Shown piece after piece: positions 1-7,389 of a stretch of DNA of 11,776 nucleotides; position 1 is the stretch's first letter; each line of letters starts with the position of its first letter. The position numbers and the translations under genes were made by a program. This DNA comes from Acidobacteriota bacterium. Its GTDB lineage: Bacteria; Acidobacteriota; Blastocatellia; Pyrinomonadales; Pyrinomonadaceae. A model generated the notes under the pieces. The model saw nothing but the letters and a program-made list of their open reading frames with translations, was not told where the DNA came from and searched no databases. The stretch covers positions 1-11,776 of the forward strand of contig QHXH01000229.1 in assembly GCA_003222855.1 (NCBI GenBank). Reading direction: 5' to 3'.

Positions 1-1
1 G

Positions 2-832
2 AATCGAGGTATCAGTCTTGAAGTGCGGCGTGGCGAGGTCGTGGCGATCGTCGGACCGAATGGTGCGGGCAAAACAACTTTTCTCCGACAGTTGACGACC
101 GAACTTCGGCCCACGTCGGGATCGATCAGCGTGTTTGGGGTGGATGTCGTCGCCGAGCCGGAGCGGGCCAAGCGCGCGATGGGAATAACGCCTCAGGAAT
201 CCGGCGTCTTCGAACGATTGACGGTGCGCGAACATTTCGAATTGTTCGCGCGTCTCAAGCGCTTGTCAAAACGCGAAGCTCGCGAATCGGCACGGGAAGT
301 GATCGCGGAACTCGGCCTGCGCGCTGAAACAAACAAAAAAGTCGGCGCGCTGTCGGGTGGGCAGCGCCGTCGCATCCTGATCGGGCTGGCGCTCCTCGGC
401 CGGCCGCCGCTGCTGGTTTTGGACGAGCCGACCACCGGTCTTGATCCGTCGTCGCGCCGTGCGGTGTGGGCGGTGATTCGCCAGGCAGTCAGCGCGGGCG
501 CGACCGTCATTCTATCGACGCACTACATGGAAGAGGCCGAACGACTAAGCGATCGTGTCGGCATCATCGCGCAGGGCCGCTTGATCGCTTTCGGCGAGCT
601 GGAGGAACTGCTGGGCCACCTCGAACGGAGCTATCGTCTAAGTTATCGCGACCCAATCGACCCGCTGAGCGACCTGAAGGTGCGTTACTGCGCGAGCTTC
701 ACCGACGCGCAGAAGCATATTGCGCGCGAACGACTATCTGAATACTCAATCGCGCGTGCTTCGCTTGAAGATGTTTACTTCACGCTCACGGGTGAGTCTT
801 TCGATAAAGACGAGGCGGAGGCAATTTGTTGA
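2..832 (+). CDS. ABC transporter ATP-binding subunit, 5'-truncated by the window edge
   Basis: This is the ATPase of an ABC-2 type exporter, which would hydrolyse ATP at the cytoplasmic face to drive the adjacent permease. In-frame codons run to the left edge and give the typical lead-in NRGISLEVRRGEVVAIVG before the Walker A, so the gene begins outside the window and the GTG at 23 is not the true start. Visible motifs are Walker A GPNGAGKTT (53-79), the Q-loop in GITPQES, the signature LSGGQ (350-364), Walker B LLVLDEP (410-430) followed by TTGLDP, and the H-loop in STHYMEEAE. The roughly 70 residues after the H-loop region form the variable C-terminal extension common in drug, polysaccharide or lipid exporter ATPases. 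The stop overlaps the permease start by 4 nt (TTGA), implying translational coupling. The substrate cannot be read from the sequence. The family call is secure. Confidence 0.95.
   Translation, partial: NRGISLEVRRGEVVAIVGPNGAGKTTFLRQLTTELRPTSGSISVFGVDVVAEPERAKRAMGITPQESGVFERLTVREHFELFARLKRLSKREARESAREVIAELGLRAETNKKVGALSGGQRRRILIGLALLGRPPLLVLDEPTTGLDPSSRRAVWAVIRQAVSAGATVILSTHYMEEAERLSDRVGIIAQGRLIAFGELEELLGHLERSYRLSYRDPIDPLSDLKVRYCASFTDAQKHIARERLSEYSIARASLEDVYFTLTGESFDKDEAEAIC
817..821 (+). promoter_or_regulatory. Ribosome binding site for the permease TTG start
   Basis: GGAGG lies 7 nt upstream of the TTG at 829-831. It supports that non-ATG start inside the end of the ATPase gene. A second in-frame TTG at 826 would leave only 4 nt of spacing, so 829 is preferred. 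Confidence 0.55.
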
Positions 833-1569
833 CACGCGCCACGGACATCATCTGTGTCTTCCGTATCCAATTCGCCGGCACGCGCCGCGAAGTTGGCCCG
901 TTTCTACTGGCCGCGGTAGCGTTTCCCACTGCGATGTATCTGTTCGCCAACGCCGTCGTGGGTTGAGAAGTCGCCCCGCAACAAAGCCGTCTGCGTTTCC
1001 TCGCCGGCTCGATTGTCTTTTCGCTTTCACTAACTTCGATCAGTTGGCTGGGCTATCTCTTACTGGAAAATCGGTTCACTGGACGGCTCAAGCTCTTTGC
1101 GACCCTGCCGCTCGCGCCTTCTTCTTATGTCTTCGGCGTGCTGGTCTTTGCGATCGCGCAGGCGGCGGTGAGCACGACGACATTGTTGGTGGTCGGACGG
1201 GCCCTCTCGGTTCAGATGAATCCAAATTTTCCGCTGCTGATTCTCGTCATTCTCTTAACGATTGTGTGCCTGTGCGGACTCGGGGTCATCATCGCCGCGC
1301 GCGCGCGCAGCTTTAGTCAGGGGTCGCTTCTGACCGACACCCTGGGCGCGGGACTTATTTTCCTCGCACCCGTTTATTACGCGCCGGAGATGATGCCGCG
1401 CGTAGTCCGGTTGTTTGCTCAACTGCTGCCGACGACATTCGCGGCCCGCGCGGTGCAGACGACGCTCGCCGGCGGAAATGCGATAGGAAATGAACTGCTT
1501 GCGCTCAGCTTGATGGCGGTCGCCACGCTGGCGCTCGGCTTTAGATTAATGAAGTGGCGGGAAGACTGA
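829..1569 (+). pseudogene. ABC-2 type permease interrupted by one in-frame TGA
   Basis: This is the membrane partner of the upstream ATPase. Reading from TTG 829 gives 45 codons (beginning LTRATDIICVFRIQFAG), a TGA at 964-966, then an open stretch in the same frame to the TGA at 1567-1569. Ignoring the stop, the product would be about 246 residues, a normal size for short ABC-2 permeases. It would have about six hydrophobic segments, near residues 22-40, 58-80, 100-120, 132-158, 168-186 and 222-238. The post-stop part keeps ABC-2-like features: a charged loop ENRFTGRLKLF after the second segment, the late segment LGAGLIFLAPVYYAPEMMP, and the end FRLMKWRED. No frame change is needed, so one base substitution explains the break. 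It could be a real nonsense mutation, a sequencing or assembly error, or less likely recoding. GTG 1138 could start a 143-residue C-terminal fragment, but I see no good ribosome binding site for it. Confidence 0.75.
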
Positions 1570-1608
1570 TTACAAACATTGACAAGGAGTCGGTGAGATT
1601 TACTTAAC

Positions 1609-2754
1609 ATGAGGGCACTTGTTCTCACTCTGTCATTCGGCTCAGGCCATCTTCGGGCAGCGCAGGCGATCGCGGATGAGTTGAGTCATCAGGCGCCTAA
1701 CTCGCATGTGGTCTTGATTGATGCGCTCGCAGAGTGTCGATCATTTTTTAGGGCCTGCTACGAATGGCCATACTGGCTGATGCTGCGCTATGCGCCGTCG
1801 CTTTGGGATCGTCTCTCGACCGCGCGGGTGAGTCAGAAGCATGAGAGTACTGCGCCGGCGTGGGCCTTTCGATTGGGTTGCCCGAAAGTGTTCTCGACGA
1901 TCAGGAGTTTCGATCCCGACGTCATCGTGGCCGTGGAAGTGGCTGCCTGCGAGATGGCCGCCATCGCGCGACGCTTGAGACTTACGCAAGCACCAATCCT
2001 GAGTGTGATTACCGATTACGAATCTGAGCCGATCTGGGTGCAACCCGAGGTTGATGCGTTCACGGCCCCCGATGAGAGCGTTCGCGCTGAATTGATCTCG
2101 TGGGGCGCGCCCGCGAATCGGATTTCGATTTGTGGGATTCCAATCGATTCCGCATTTGATACTTCGCACGATCCCAAAGCAGTGCGTCTGCGTTATGGAA
2201 TCAACAACAACGCTCCCGTCGTCCTATTGATGGGCGGTGGAATGGGACCAACGCGAATGCATCAAGTAGCCGAGCAACTTTGTGAAAGCAACGCGCCCAT
2301 GCAGATCGTAGCAATTGCGGGAAAAGACAGACGCGCACAGCGCAGACTGGAACGCGCGACAGCAAAGCCTCCAGTTTCGCTGCGAGTGGTTGGCTGGACT
2401 GATGAAGTGGCCGCGCTAATGCAGGTAGCCACACTGCTGGTAACGAAACCTGGCGGCCTGACAATTTCGGAAGCCGCGTTGTCCTCCTTGCCGGTAGTGT
2501 TTTTTGATCCGATTCCGGGTGCAGAGTTCGTCAACGCCAAACGGATGGTCGATGCCGGCGCCGCGCTGATTGCTCAGGGCCCGGTCGAAACGGCGCGCGT
2601 TGTAGTTTCGTTACTCCAAAACGAGGAATCGACTGCGGCGATGGCTATGAGATCGAACAAGATGGCACGCCCAATTGCGCGCAAAGAGATCGCGCGCCTG
2701 GCGCTCGATTTACTGGCGCCGATAGAAGAGGACAGGCGCAGGATGACTGCGTGA
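1609..2754 (+). CDS. MGDG synthase-like (GT28) glycosyltransferase
   Basis: This 381-residue protein has the two-domain GT-B layout of monogalactosyldiacylglycerol synthase and processive diacylglycerol glucosyltransferases. These enzymes move a sugar from a UDP-sugar to a lipid at the inner membrane surface. The N-terminal domain opens with SFGSGHLRAAQAI (residues 9-21; His14 matches the conserved GxGH). The hinge region carries VITDYESEPIWVQPEVD (133-149). The C-terminal GT28 domain shows VLLMGGGMG (205-213), a VVGW segment (260-263) and the nucleotide-sugar loop LVTKPGGLTISEA (277-289), followed by DPIPGAEFVNA (300-310). No signal peptide or membrane segment is visible. ATG 1609 is the only usable start because an in-frame TGA lies at 1594-1596. 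GGTGAG (1592-1597) is the nearest Shine-Dalgarno-like run, and AAGGAGT (1584-1590) is stronger but 18 nt away. The donor sugar and acceptor are unknown. Lipid acceptors are usual for the family, but UndP-linked or other acceptors are possible. Confidence 0.88.
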   Translation: MRALVLTLSFGSGHLRAAQAIADELSHQAPNSHVVLIDALAECRSFFRACYEWPYWLMLRYAPSLWDRLSTARVSQKHESTAPAWAFRLGCPKVFSTIRSFDPDVIVAVEVAACEMAAIARRLRLTQAPILSVITDYESEPIWVQPEVDAFTAPDESVRAELISWGAPANRISICGIPIDSAFDTSHDPKAVRLRYGINNNAPVVLLMGGGMGPTRMHQVAEQLCESNAPMQIVAIAGKDRRAQRRLERATAKPPVSLRVVGWTDEVAALMQVATLLVTKPGGLTISEAALSSLPVVFFDPIPGAEFVNAKRMVDAGAALIAQGPVETARVVVSLLQNEESTAAMAMRSNKMARPIARKEIARLALDLLAPIEEDRRRMTA

Positions 2755-3512
2755 AGGCCTTATTGAGCCTACGACGAACGATGCGATTCGGACTTTCACT
2801 TATGGCGACGGTTTCGCTGGCGATTGGTGCAGCGAGCCTATATCACGCAACTTTCTCTGTGCGCTCGCAGTGGCTGGGCCGGACCTGCTGGCGGGGCCGA
2901 AGAGACCGGAACGCGGTCGCTTTGACATTCGATGACGGGCCGTCGCCCGACACAGAGGGCATCCTGGACACACTGGCAGAGCACAATCTCAGGGCCACAT
3001 TCTTCATGGTCGGGCGCGAAGTTGAAAGCTTTCCAGGCATCGCGCAGCGCGTGCTGAAAGAAGGCCATGAGGTAGGTAATCATTCGTATTCACATCCTTC
3101 TTACCTCTTTCAACGGGCGTCTGAAACACGTGATCAGCTAAGACGCGCTCAAGATGTAATCGCCAGGACGATCGGAGTTAGACCAATTTTGGCGCGGCCG
3201 CCCTATGGCGTGCGCACCCCCGCTTATTTCGGAGCGACGCGCGCTCTCGGTCTTCTTACGGTGCAATGGGACGTTGCCGGATTCGATTGGAAGCGGCGCA
3301 GCGCGAATCAAATTGCGCGCAACGTTCTGAGCAAAGTGCAGCCTGGTTCAATCATTCTGCTGCACGATGGCGATAGTTCCGGAAAGCACCACCGTCAGAA
3401 CACAGTCGCAGCATTGCCCTTGATTATTGAGGGATTGAACGCCCGAAACCTGAAGATATTGCCACTCCATCAGTTGGTTACGAAGAGCGACTGGCCTTCA
3501 GCAACTGGTTAA
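2751..3512 (+). CDS. Polysaccharide deacetylase, NodB (CE4) family, membrane-anchored
   Basis: This is a metal-dependent deacetylase that removes N- or O-acetyl groups from carbohydrate. It begins at a GTG overlapping the glycosyltransferase stop (GTGA, 4 nt), so translation is probably coupled. Residues 11-34 form an N-terminal signal anchor or signal peptide after a basic start, pointing to action in the periplasm or on the outer face. All five CE4 motifs can be seen in the 253-residue protein: TFDDG (59-63, catalytic base and metal Asp), HSYSH (111-115, metal His pair), RPPYG (149-153), the Trp/Asp stretch DVAGFDWKR (174-182) and LLHDG (203-207, catalytic His). It should therefore be active. 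Its coupling to a glycosyltransferase suggests it trims the sugar that enzyme adds, for example GlcNAc to GlcN on a lipid. Peptidoglycan or exopolysaccharide are alternative substrates. Confidence 0.92.
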   Translation: MKALLSLRRTMRFGLSLMATVSLAIGAASLYHATFSVRSQWLGRTCWRGRRDRNAVALTFDDGPSPDTEGILDTLAEHNLRATFFMVGREVESFPGIAQRVLKEGHEVGNHSYSHPSYLFQRASETRDQLRRAQDVIARTIGVRPILARPPYGVRTPAYFGATRALGLLTVQWDVAGFDWKRRSANQIARNVLSKVQPGSIILLHDGDSSGKHHRQNTVAALPLIIEGLNARNLKILPLHQLVTKSDWPSATG

Positions 3513-3522
3513 GAGCGCGTTT

Positions 3523-4248
3523 ATGACGAACTCACAAGAACCAAAAGCAATTCTGTTTCTCGATTTCGATGGCACCATCTCAAGTCGCGATGCGGTTGAC
3601 GCCATACTTGAAGCCTACGCCGATCCGGCGTGGCTCGCCTTCGAAGCGGAATGGCGCGCCGGCCTAATCGGATCGCGCGACTGTTTGCGCGCTCAGATGG
3701 AATTGGTGCGCGCGACGCGAACGCAGATCGATGCGTTGCTTGACGAAATAGGCGTCGACGAAGACCTCCTGGCCTTACTTGAGTTGAGCGCCGCGCACTA
3801 TATTCCCACGCACATCGTGAGTGATGGTTTCGATTATTGCATTCGGCGCATTCTCGCCACCGCCAACAAGAGAATCGCTCCGCTGCTGAGGAGTGGGCGC
3901 GTTTGTGCGGCCCACCTTGAGGGTCGTGGTCATCTGTGGAGCACGGAATTTCCCTTCTTCCATCAAACCTGCGGGCACGGATGCGCGACATGCAAACCCG
4001 CAGTCATGCGGCTCCTCAACAAGACGAATGCGCAAGCCATTTTCGTGGGTGACGGCTTATCGGATCGCTACGCAGTTGAGAGCGCCGATCTCGTGTTCGC
4101 TAAGAACGGGCTCAGTTCATATTGCACAGAACACTCAATCGCACACACTCCTTACGAGAATCTCGGCGACGTTGCCGCGTACCTCCACGACTGGCTGACC
4201 GCACGCAGGTTTTTAAGAGAAGAAACGCTCTTCCGCGTCAGCGCTTGA
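3523..4248 (+). CDS. HAD-IB family phosphatase (MtnX/SerB-like)
   Basis: This 241-residue protein has the complete haloacid dehalogenase phosphatase motif set. Motif I is DFDGT (14-18; Asp14 nucleophile, Asp16 general acid), motif II is Ser100 in HIVSDG, motif III is probably Lys158 and motif IV is GDGLSD (176-181). The helical cap insert between motifs I and II places it in subclass IB with phosphoserine phosphatases and MtnX-type diketo-methylthiopentyl-phosphate phosphatases. A Cys/His cluster precedes motif III (HQTCGHGCATCK, Cys150, Cys154, Cys157). MtnX-like proteins often carry cysteines in this region, and they could bind metal. The gene starts 10 nt after the deacetylase stop and precedes an aminotransferase, so a role on a phosphorylated pathway intermediate is more likely than methionine salvage. 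No other salvage gene is present. The substrate is unknown. Confidence 0.85.
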   Translation: MTNSQEPKAILFLDFDGTISSRDAVDAILEAYADPAWLAFEAEWRAGLIGSRDCLRAQMELVRATRTQIDALLDEIGVDEDLLALLELSAAHYIPTHIVSDGFDYCIRRILATANKRIAPLLRSGRVCAAHLEGRGHLWSTEFPFFHQTCGHGCATCKPAVMRLLNKTNAQAIFVGDGLSDRYAVESADLVFAKNGLSSYCTEHSIAHTPYENLGDVAAYLHDWLTARRFLREETLFRVSA

Positions 4249-4278
4249 AGCGCACTTTTGAGAATAGGCATGGTGATT

Positions 4279-5697
4279 ATGAGCACAGCTATTAACGAAC
4301 TTGAACTACTCACACCGGCGATGGACGAGCAGAAACTACTTGAGCTCGAGCGCAAGCACTGTTCGTGGGGAGATACGGTCCACTATCTCGATCCACCAAA
4401 GATCTTCGAGCGCGCTGAGGGCCACTATCTTTTCGATCGCGAAGGGACGCCGTATCTCGATTTGCAGATGTGGTACTCGGCCGCGAGCTTCGGCTACGGC
4501 AACCAGCGCCTGAATGATGTACTGAAGAATCAGATCGATAAATTGCCGCAGCTTGCGTGTCAGTACCTACACTCAGAGAAGGTTGAGTTGGCGGCTGCAA
4601 TCGGGCGACTGAATGAGTCGAAGTTCGGGCTCGAAGGGCGTGTGCACTTCAACGTTGGCGGCGCGCAAGCGATCGAGGACTCGCTAAAGATCGTGCGCAA
4701 CTCTACCGGTAAGAATCTGGTCTTCGCGTTCATGGGTGGATATCACGGGCGAACGCTGGGCGCTTCAGCGATCACTTCCAGTTATCGCTATCGTCGCCGC
4801 TTCGGTCACTTTTCCGATCGTGCTCACTTCGTCCCTTTTCCTTACTGCTTCCGCTGTCCCTATGGTAAGCAAAGAGAGACTTGCCAGCTCTATTGTGTCG
4901 ATCAGTTCGCGAAGAATTTCGACACCGAATACAACTCCTTCTGGGATACAAAAGCAGGCGAATCTGAGTTCGCCGCTTTCTACGCTGAGCCGATTCAGGC
5001 GACGGGCGGTTACGTAATTCCACCGCGCGAATACTTTCCGGCGCTGAAAAAAATTCTCGGAGAACGCAACATCCTGCTCGTTGATGACGAGATTCAGATG
5101 GGCTTTTATCGGGCAGGAAAGTTCTGGGCTATGGAAAATTTTAACGTTGAACCGGACATTATTGTTTTTGGTAAGGCGCTGACTAACGGCTTGAATCCGC
5201 TCTCGGGCCTGTGGGCCCGCGAAGAGTTGATTTCGCCCGGAGTATTTCCGCCGGGCTCGACACACTCGACCTTCTCTTCAAATCCGCTCGGCACGGCCGT
5301 CGGTCTTGAAGCCGTGCGGATGATGGAAGAAGGAAACTACGAAGAGATTACCCAGCGCAAAGGCGCTTATTTTCTTGAGCAAATCAGGGAGCTTCAGCGG
5401 CGCTACCCGAAGGTGATCGGCAACACGGACGGCATGGGTATGGCCTTGCGCATTGAGCTTTGCCAGGCGGACGGTTTCGAACCCGATCGTGAGTTGACCG
5501 ATAAGATATTTGCGGAAGGCATGAAAGGCGATCTTGACGCTCGCGGGCGCCGCACCGGTCTCGTTCTGGATATTGGCGGCTACTACAAGAACGTTTTTAC
5601 GCTGGCCCCGTGCTTCGACATGACGGAAGAAGAAATTGACATTGCGGTTGAACTCTTTGAGCAGTTAATTCGCCGTTGCGCTCCGGAAAGAATCTGA
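4279..5697 (+). CDS. Class III PLP-dependent aminotransferase
   Basis: This is a fold-type I, class III (omega-amino acid) transaminase, which interconverts an aldehyde or ketone with an amine using PLP. Starting at ATG 4279 it has 472 residues. ATG 4270 and TTG 4258 are also in frame, and 4279 is chosen because upstream residues do not look conserved and AGG (4266-4268) is 10 nt away. Key sites are GGYHGRT (153-159), Glu237 in AEPIQ, DDEIQMG (269-275, Asp270 expected to contact the PLP pyridine N), Lys299 in FGKALTNG as the Schiff-base lysine, and HSTFSSNPLG (329-338). A four-cysteine segment (Cys190, Cys193, Cys202, Cys206) sits between the GGYHG and AEP motifs. Similar CxRCP segments occur in some archaeal and bacterial class III enzymes. 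It is 12 nt upstream of the adenylate-forming gene. The amino donor and carbonyl substrate are not predictable. Acetylornithine, GABA or lysine-6 transaminase names would be guesses. Confidence 0.92.
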   Translation: MSTAINELELLTPAMDEQKLLELERKHCSWGDTVHYLDPPKIFERAEGHYLFDREGTPYLDLQMWYSAASFGYGNQRLNDVLKNQIDKLPQLACQYLHSEKVELAAAIGRLNESKFGLEGRVHFNVGGAQAIEDSLKIVRNSTGKNLVFAFMGGYHGRTLGASAITSSYRYRRRFGHFSDRAHFVPFPYCFRCPYGKQRETCQLYCVDQFAKNFDTEYNSFWDTKAGESEFAAFYAEPIQATGGYVIPPREYFPALKKILGERNILLVDDEIQMGFYRAGKFWAMENFNVEPDIIVFGKALTNGLNPLSGLWAREELISPGVFPPGSTHSTFSSNPLGTAVGLEAVRMMEEGNYEEITQRKGAYFLEQIRELQRRYPKVIGNTDGMGMALRIELCQADGFEPDRELTDKIFAEGMKGDLDARGRRTGLVLDIGGYYKNVFTLAPCFDMTEEEIDIAVELFEQLIRRCAPERI

Positions 5698-5709
5698 CGG
5701 AATCAGTTC

Positions 5710-7047
5710 ATGCTGACAAAGATGATCGAGCAGATCGAGCGCATGGTGCTGCGCATGGAACCGCACCGCTCCGTGCGTTTCTTGAATGTATCGCCACCGT
5801 GGGCGATAGATGCGTTGCAGCGAGCCCGCTTTCGACGGACGCTGCGACTCGCTGCTGAGCGTTCTTCTTTCTATCGCGAGCAGTTTCGCAAACGCGGCAT
5901 TGATGTGCGCCGCATCGAACATCCATCGCAACTGGGCGACTTCTACACGACCGGCGAAGACCTGCGCCAGCACAGCGCCGAGGCCTTTCTTACCGGTCGC
6001 GCGGATACGGCGTTCGAAACTACTGGCACGACCTCCCCGATTCCGAAGCGAGTCTTTTTTTCGCAACGCGAGCTCAGCGAGATGGGCAGAACTTCCGCGA
6101 TTGGTCTTTATCATTTAGGAATTCGGGCCCACGATCGTGTCCTGAGTGCTTACGATTGTTCGTTCTGGGTCTCGCCCGCGGTTTTGCGCATGGCAGTGCA
6201 ATTCCTGGACTGCTTCCATGTCGAAGCGGGTAAGATTCCGCCACATGAGTTTTACGAACGAGCGCGCGCGTACAAGCCGAATGTGATCTTCGGCGAGCCT
6301 TCGTGGCTCGTGCGCCTGTCGGAGTTGGCGCGCGAACGCGGCACGTGGCCCGTTAAGCTTCTGTTCGGAGGTGGCGAGAACATCACGGAAGAAGCGCGGC
6401 ATATCGTTGAGAGTGTGTGGAACGCGCCGCTTTATCTCAGCTATGGTCAGACCGAATCGTTCGGCACGCTCGGCGCAGAGTGTGAGCGCCAGGACGGCTA
6501 TCACCGCAACGATCTTTTCTTCTTTTTCGAAACGCCTGAAACCGATGTCGAAGGCTATGGCGAGCTTGTCTACACGACACTCGTGCGGGACGTGATGCCC
6601 CTAATCCGTTATCGATCAACCGACTTAACCAGACTGGTTGACGAGCCGTGCGAATGCGGTTTGTTTGCGAAGCGCATCGCGAAGATCCAGGCGCGCACTG
6701 ATGAAATGGCTGTGTGTGGCATGGGCAACGTCGGTCCGTGGGTATTCGAGGAAGTCTTACGCAACGTGAACGGCCACGGTGCGGACTGGCAAGCGGTGAT
6801 CAAACATGACGGTAAGCGGGACGTTGTCGAGTTGCACATTGAACTCGATCACTCTAATCATCAACCAGACATAGAACGGGCTGTCCTCGACAATCTACGC
6901 GCGGGATTCGCTGACTTCTGGAAGAATTACGAAATGAAGCTCTATGAGTTTCGCGTTGTCCCATGCGAGCCCGGGAGTTTGCGGAATGGAAGAAAGTTGA
7001 AACGGGTTTTGGACCAGAGACAAATGGCCCTGCCGCGCGTCGTTTGA
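5710..7047 (+). CDS. PaaK / coenzyme F390 synthetase-like adenylate-forming enzyme
   Basis: This 445-residue protein resembles the phenylacetate-CoA ligase branch of the ANL superfamily, whose members activate a carboxylate as the acyl-AMP and may pass it to CoA or another acceptor. The N-terminal RSSFYREQFRKRGID region (51-65) is typical of PaaK/CapK proteins. Residues 104-118 give the phosphate-binding loop TTGTTSPIPKRVFFS. LLFGGGENI (217-225) and YGQTES (245-250) form the nucleotide and acyl site, and YRSTDL (301-306) matches the ribose-binding Asp region. CECG (314-317) resembles the Cys pair often seen after that motif in PaaK-like proteins. The C-terminal domain runs from about residue 330. 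No carrier-protein gene or condensation domain is nearby, so the acceptor may be CoA, an amine or AMP itself. The start ATG lies 12 nt after the aminotransferase stop, with only a weak Shine-Dalgarno match. The family is clear and the substrate is not. Confidence 0.85.
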   Translation: MLTKMIEQIERMVLRMEPHRSVRFLNVSPPWAIDALQRARFRRTLRLAAERSSFYREQFRKRGIDVRRIEHPSQLGDFYTTGEDLRQHSAEAFLTGRADTAFETTGTTSPIPKRVFFSQRELSEMGRTSAIGLYHLGIRAHDRVLSAYDCSFWVSPAVLRMAVQFLDCFHVEAGKIPPHEFYERARAYKPNVIFGEPSWLVRLSELARERGTWPVKLLFGGGENITEEARHIVESVWNAPLYLSYGQTESFGTLGAECERQDGYHRNDLFFFFETPETDVEGYGELVYTTLVRDVMPLIRYRSTDLTRLVDEPCECGLFAKRIAKIQARTDEMAVCGMGNVGPWVFEEVLRNVNGHGADWQAVIKHDGKRDVVELHIELDHSNHQPDIERAVLDNLRAGFADFWKNYEMKLYEFRVVPCEPGSLRNGRKLKRVLDQRQMALPRVV

Positions 7048-7114
7048 GATCTGAAGAGGCACAGACAAAAGCAGCAAGTTTTGGTTGTTCGCGACTTAGT
7101 TTCAAGAGCGTCCT

Positions 7115-7357
7115 ATGTTTAGTCGGTCATTTAATACTTCATTCTGGATCGGAAACCTTCTGGTACCTTTCATCGTCGCATCGGTTGTGGTGCTCGTAAT
7201 TTCAGGCAAGAAACGGTTATCAAAACCCAAAGCGTATCCAATCAGGTTCGGCGCGGCTCTGGCGATTGCGATCGTTATGGGGGCTTACTTAGGTTCTCCC
7301 TGGGTGGGAACCATCATGGTATCAGGCGCAACCGGTTTACTGTTCCGCTATTGGTAG
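7115..7357 (+). CDS. Small membrane protein of unknown function
   Basis: This 80-residue protein is not recognised. It is strongly hydrophobic, with a likely first membrane span at residues 11-30 (WIGNLLVPFIVASVVVLVIS), a basic cytoplasmic-type loop KKRLSKPK (32-39), a second span near 44-60 and a possible third (62-77, glycine-rich) ending in FRYW. AAGAG (7104-7108) sits 6 nt before the ATG and gives a weak ribosome binding site. It lies between the adenylate-forming gene (67-nt gap) and the radical SAM gene (32-nt gap) in the same direction, so it is probably co-transcribed. By position it could anchor or assist one of the neighbouring enzymes at the membrane, but that is inference. The in-frame length, hydrophobic pattern and position support a real gene. 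The main doubt is its small size. Confidence 0.6.
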   Translation: MFSRSFNTSFWIGNLLVPFIVASVVVLVISGKKRLSKPKAYPIRFGAALAIAIVMGAYLGSPWVGTIMVSGATGLLFRYW

Positions 7358-7389
7358 AAGCAAATCGCGACGGTTTGGGTTAGACGCTT

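Noticed and set aside
964..966. Selenocysteine at the in-frame TGA
   Set aside because: ABC-2 permeases are not selenoproteins and I see no convincing SECIS-like hairpin directly after the TGA.
720..1316. Open frame of 198 codons on the + strand across the permease region
   Set aside because: The translation is Arg/Ser-rich without membrane segments, whereas the frame from 829 gives permease-like hydrophobic segments. The frame from 829 is the real one despite its TGA.
3523..4248. Methionine-salvage role (mtnX) for the HAD phosphatase
   Set aside because: Similarity is at subfamily level only and no other salvage gene is in the window, so no symbol is given.
4765..5265. Open frame of 166 codons on the - strand within the aminotransferase gene
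   Set aside because: It is entirely inside a well-supported gene and its translation shows no family features.
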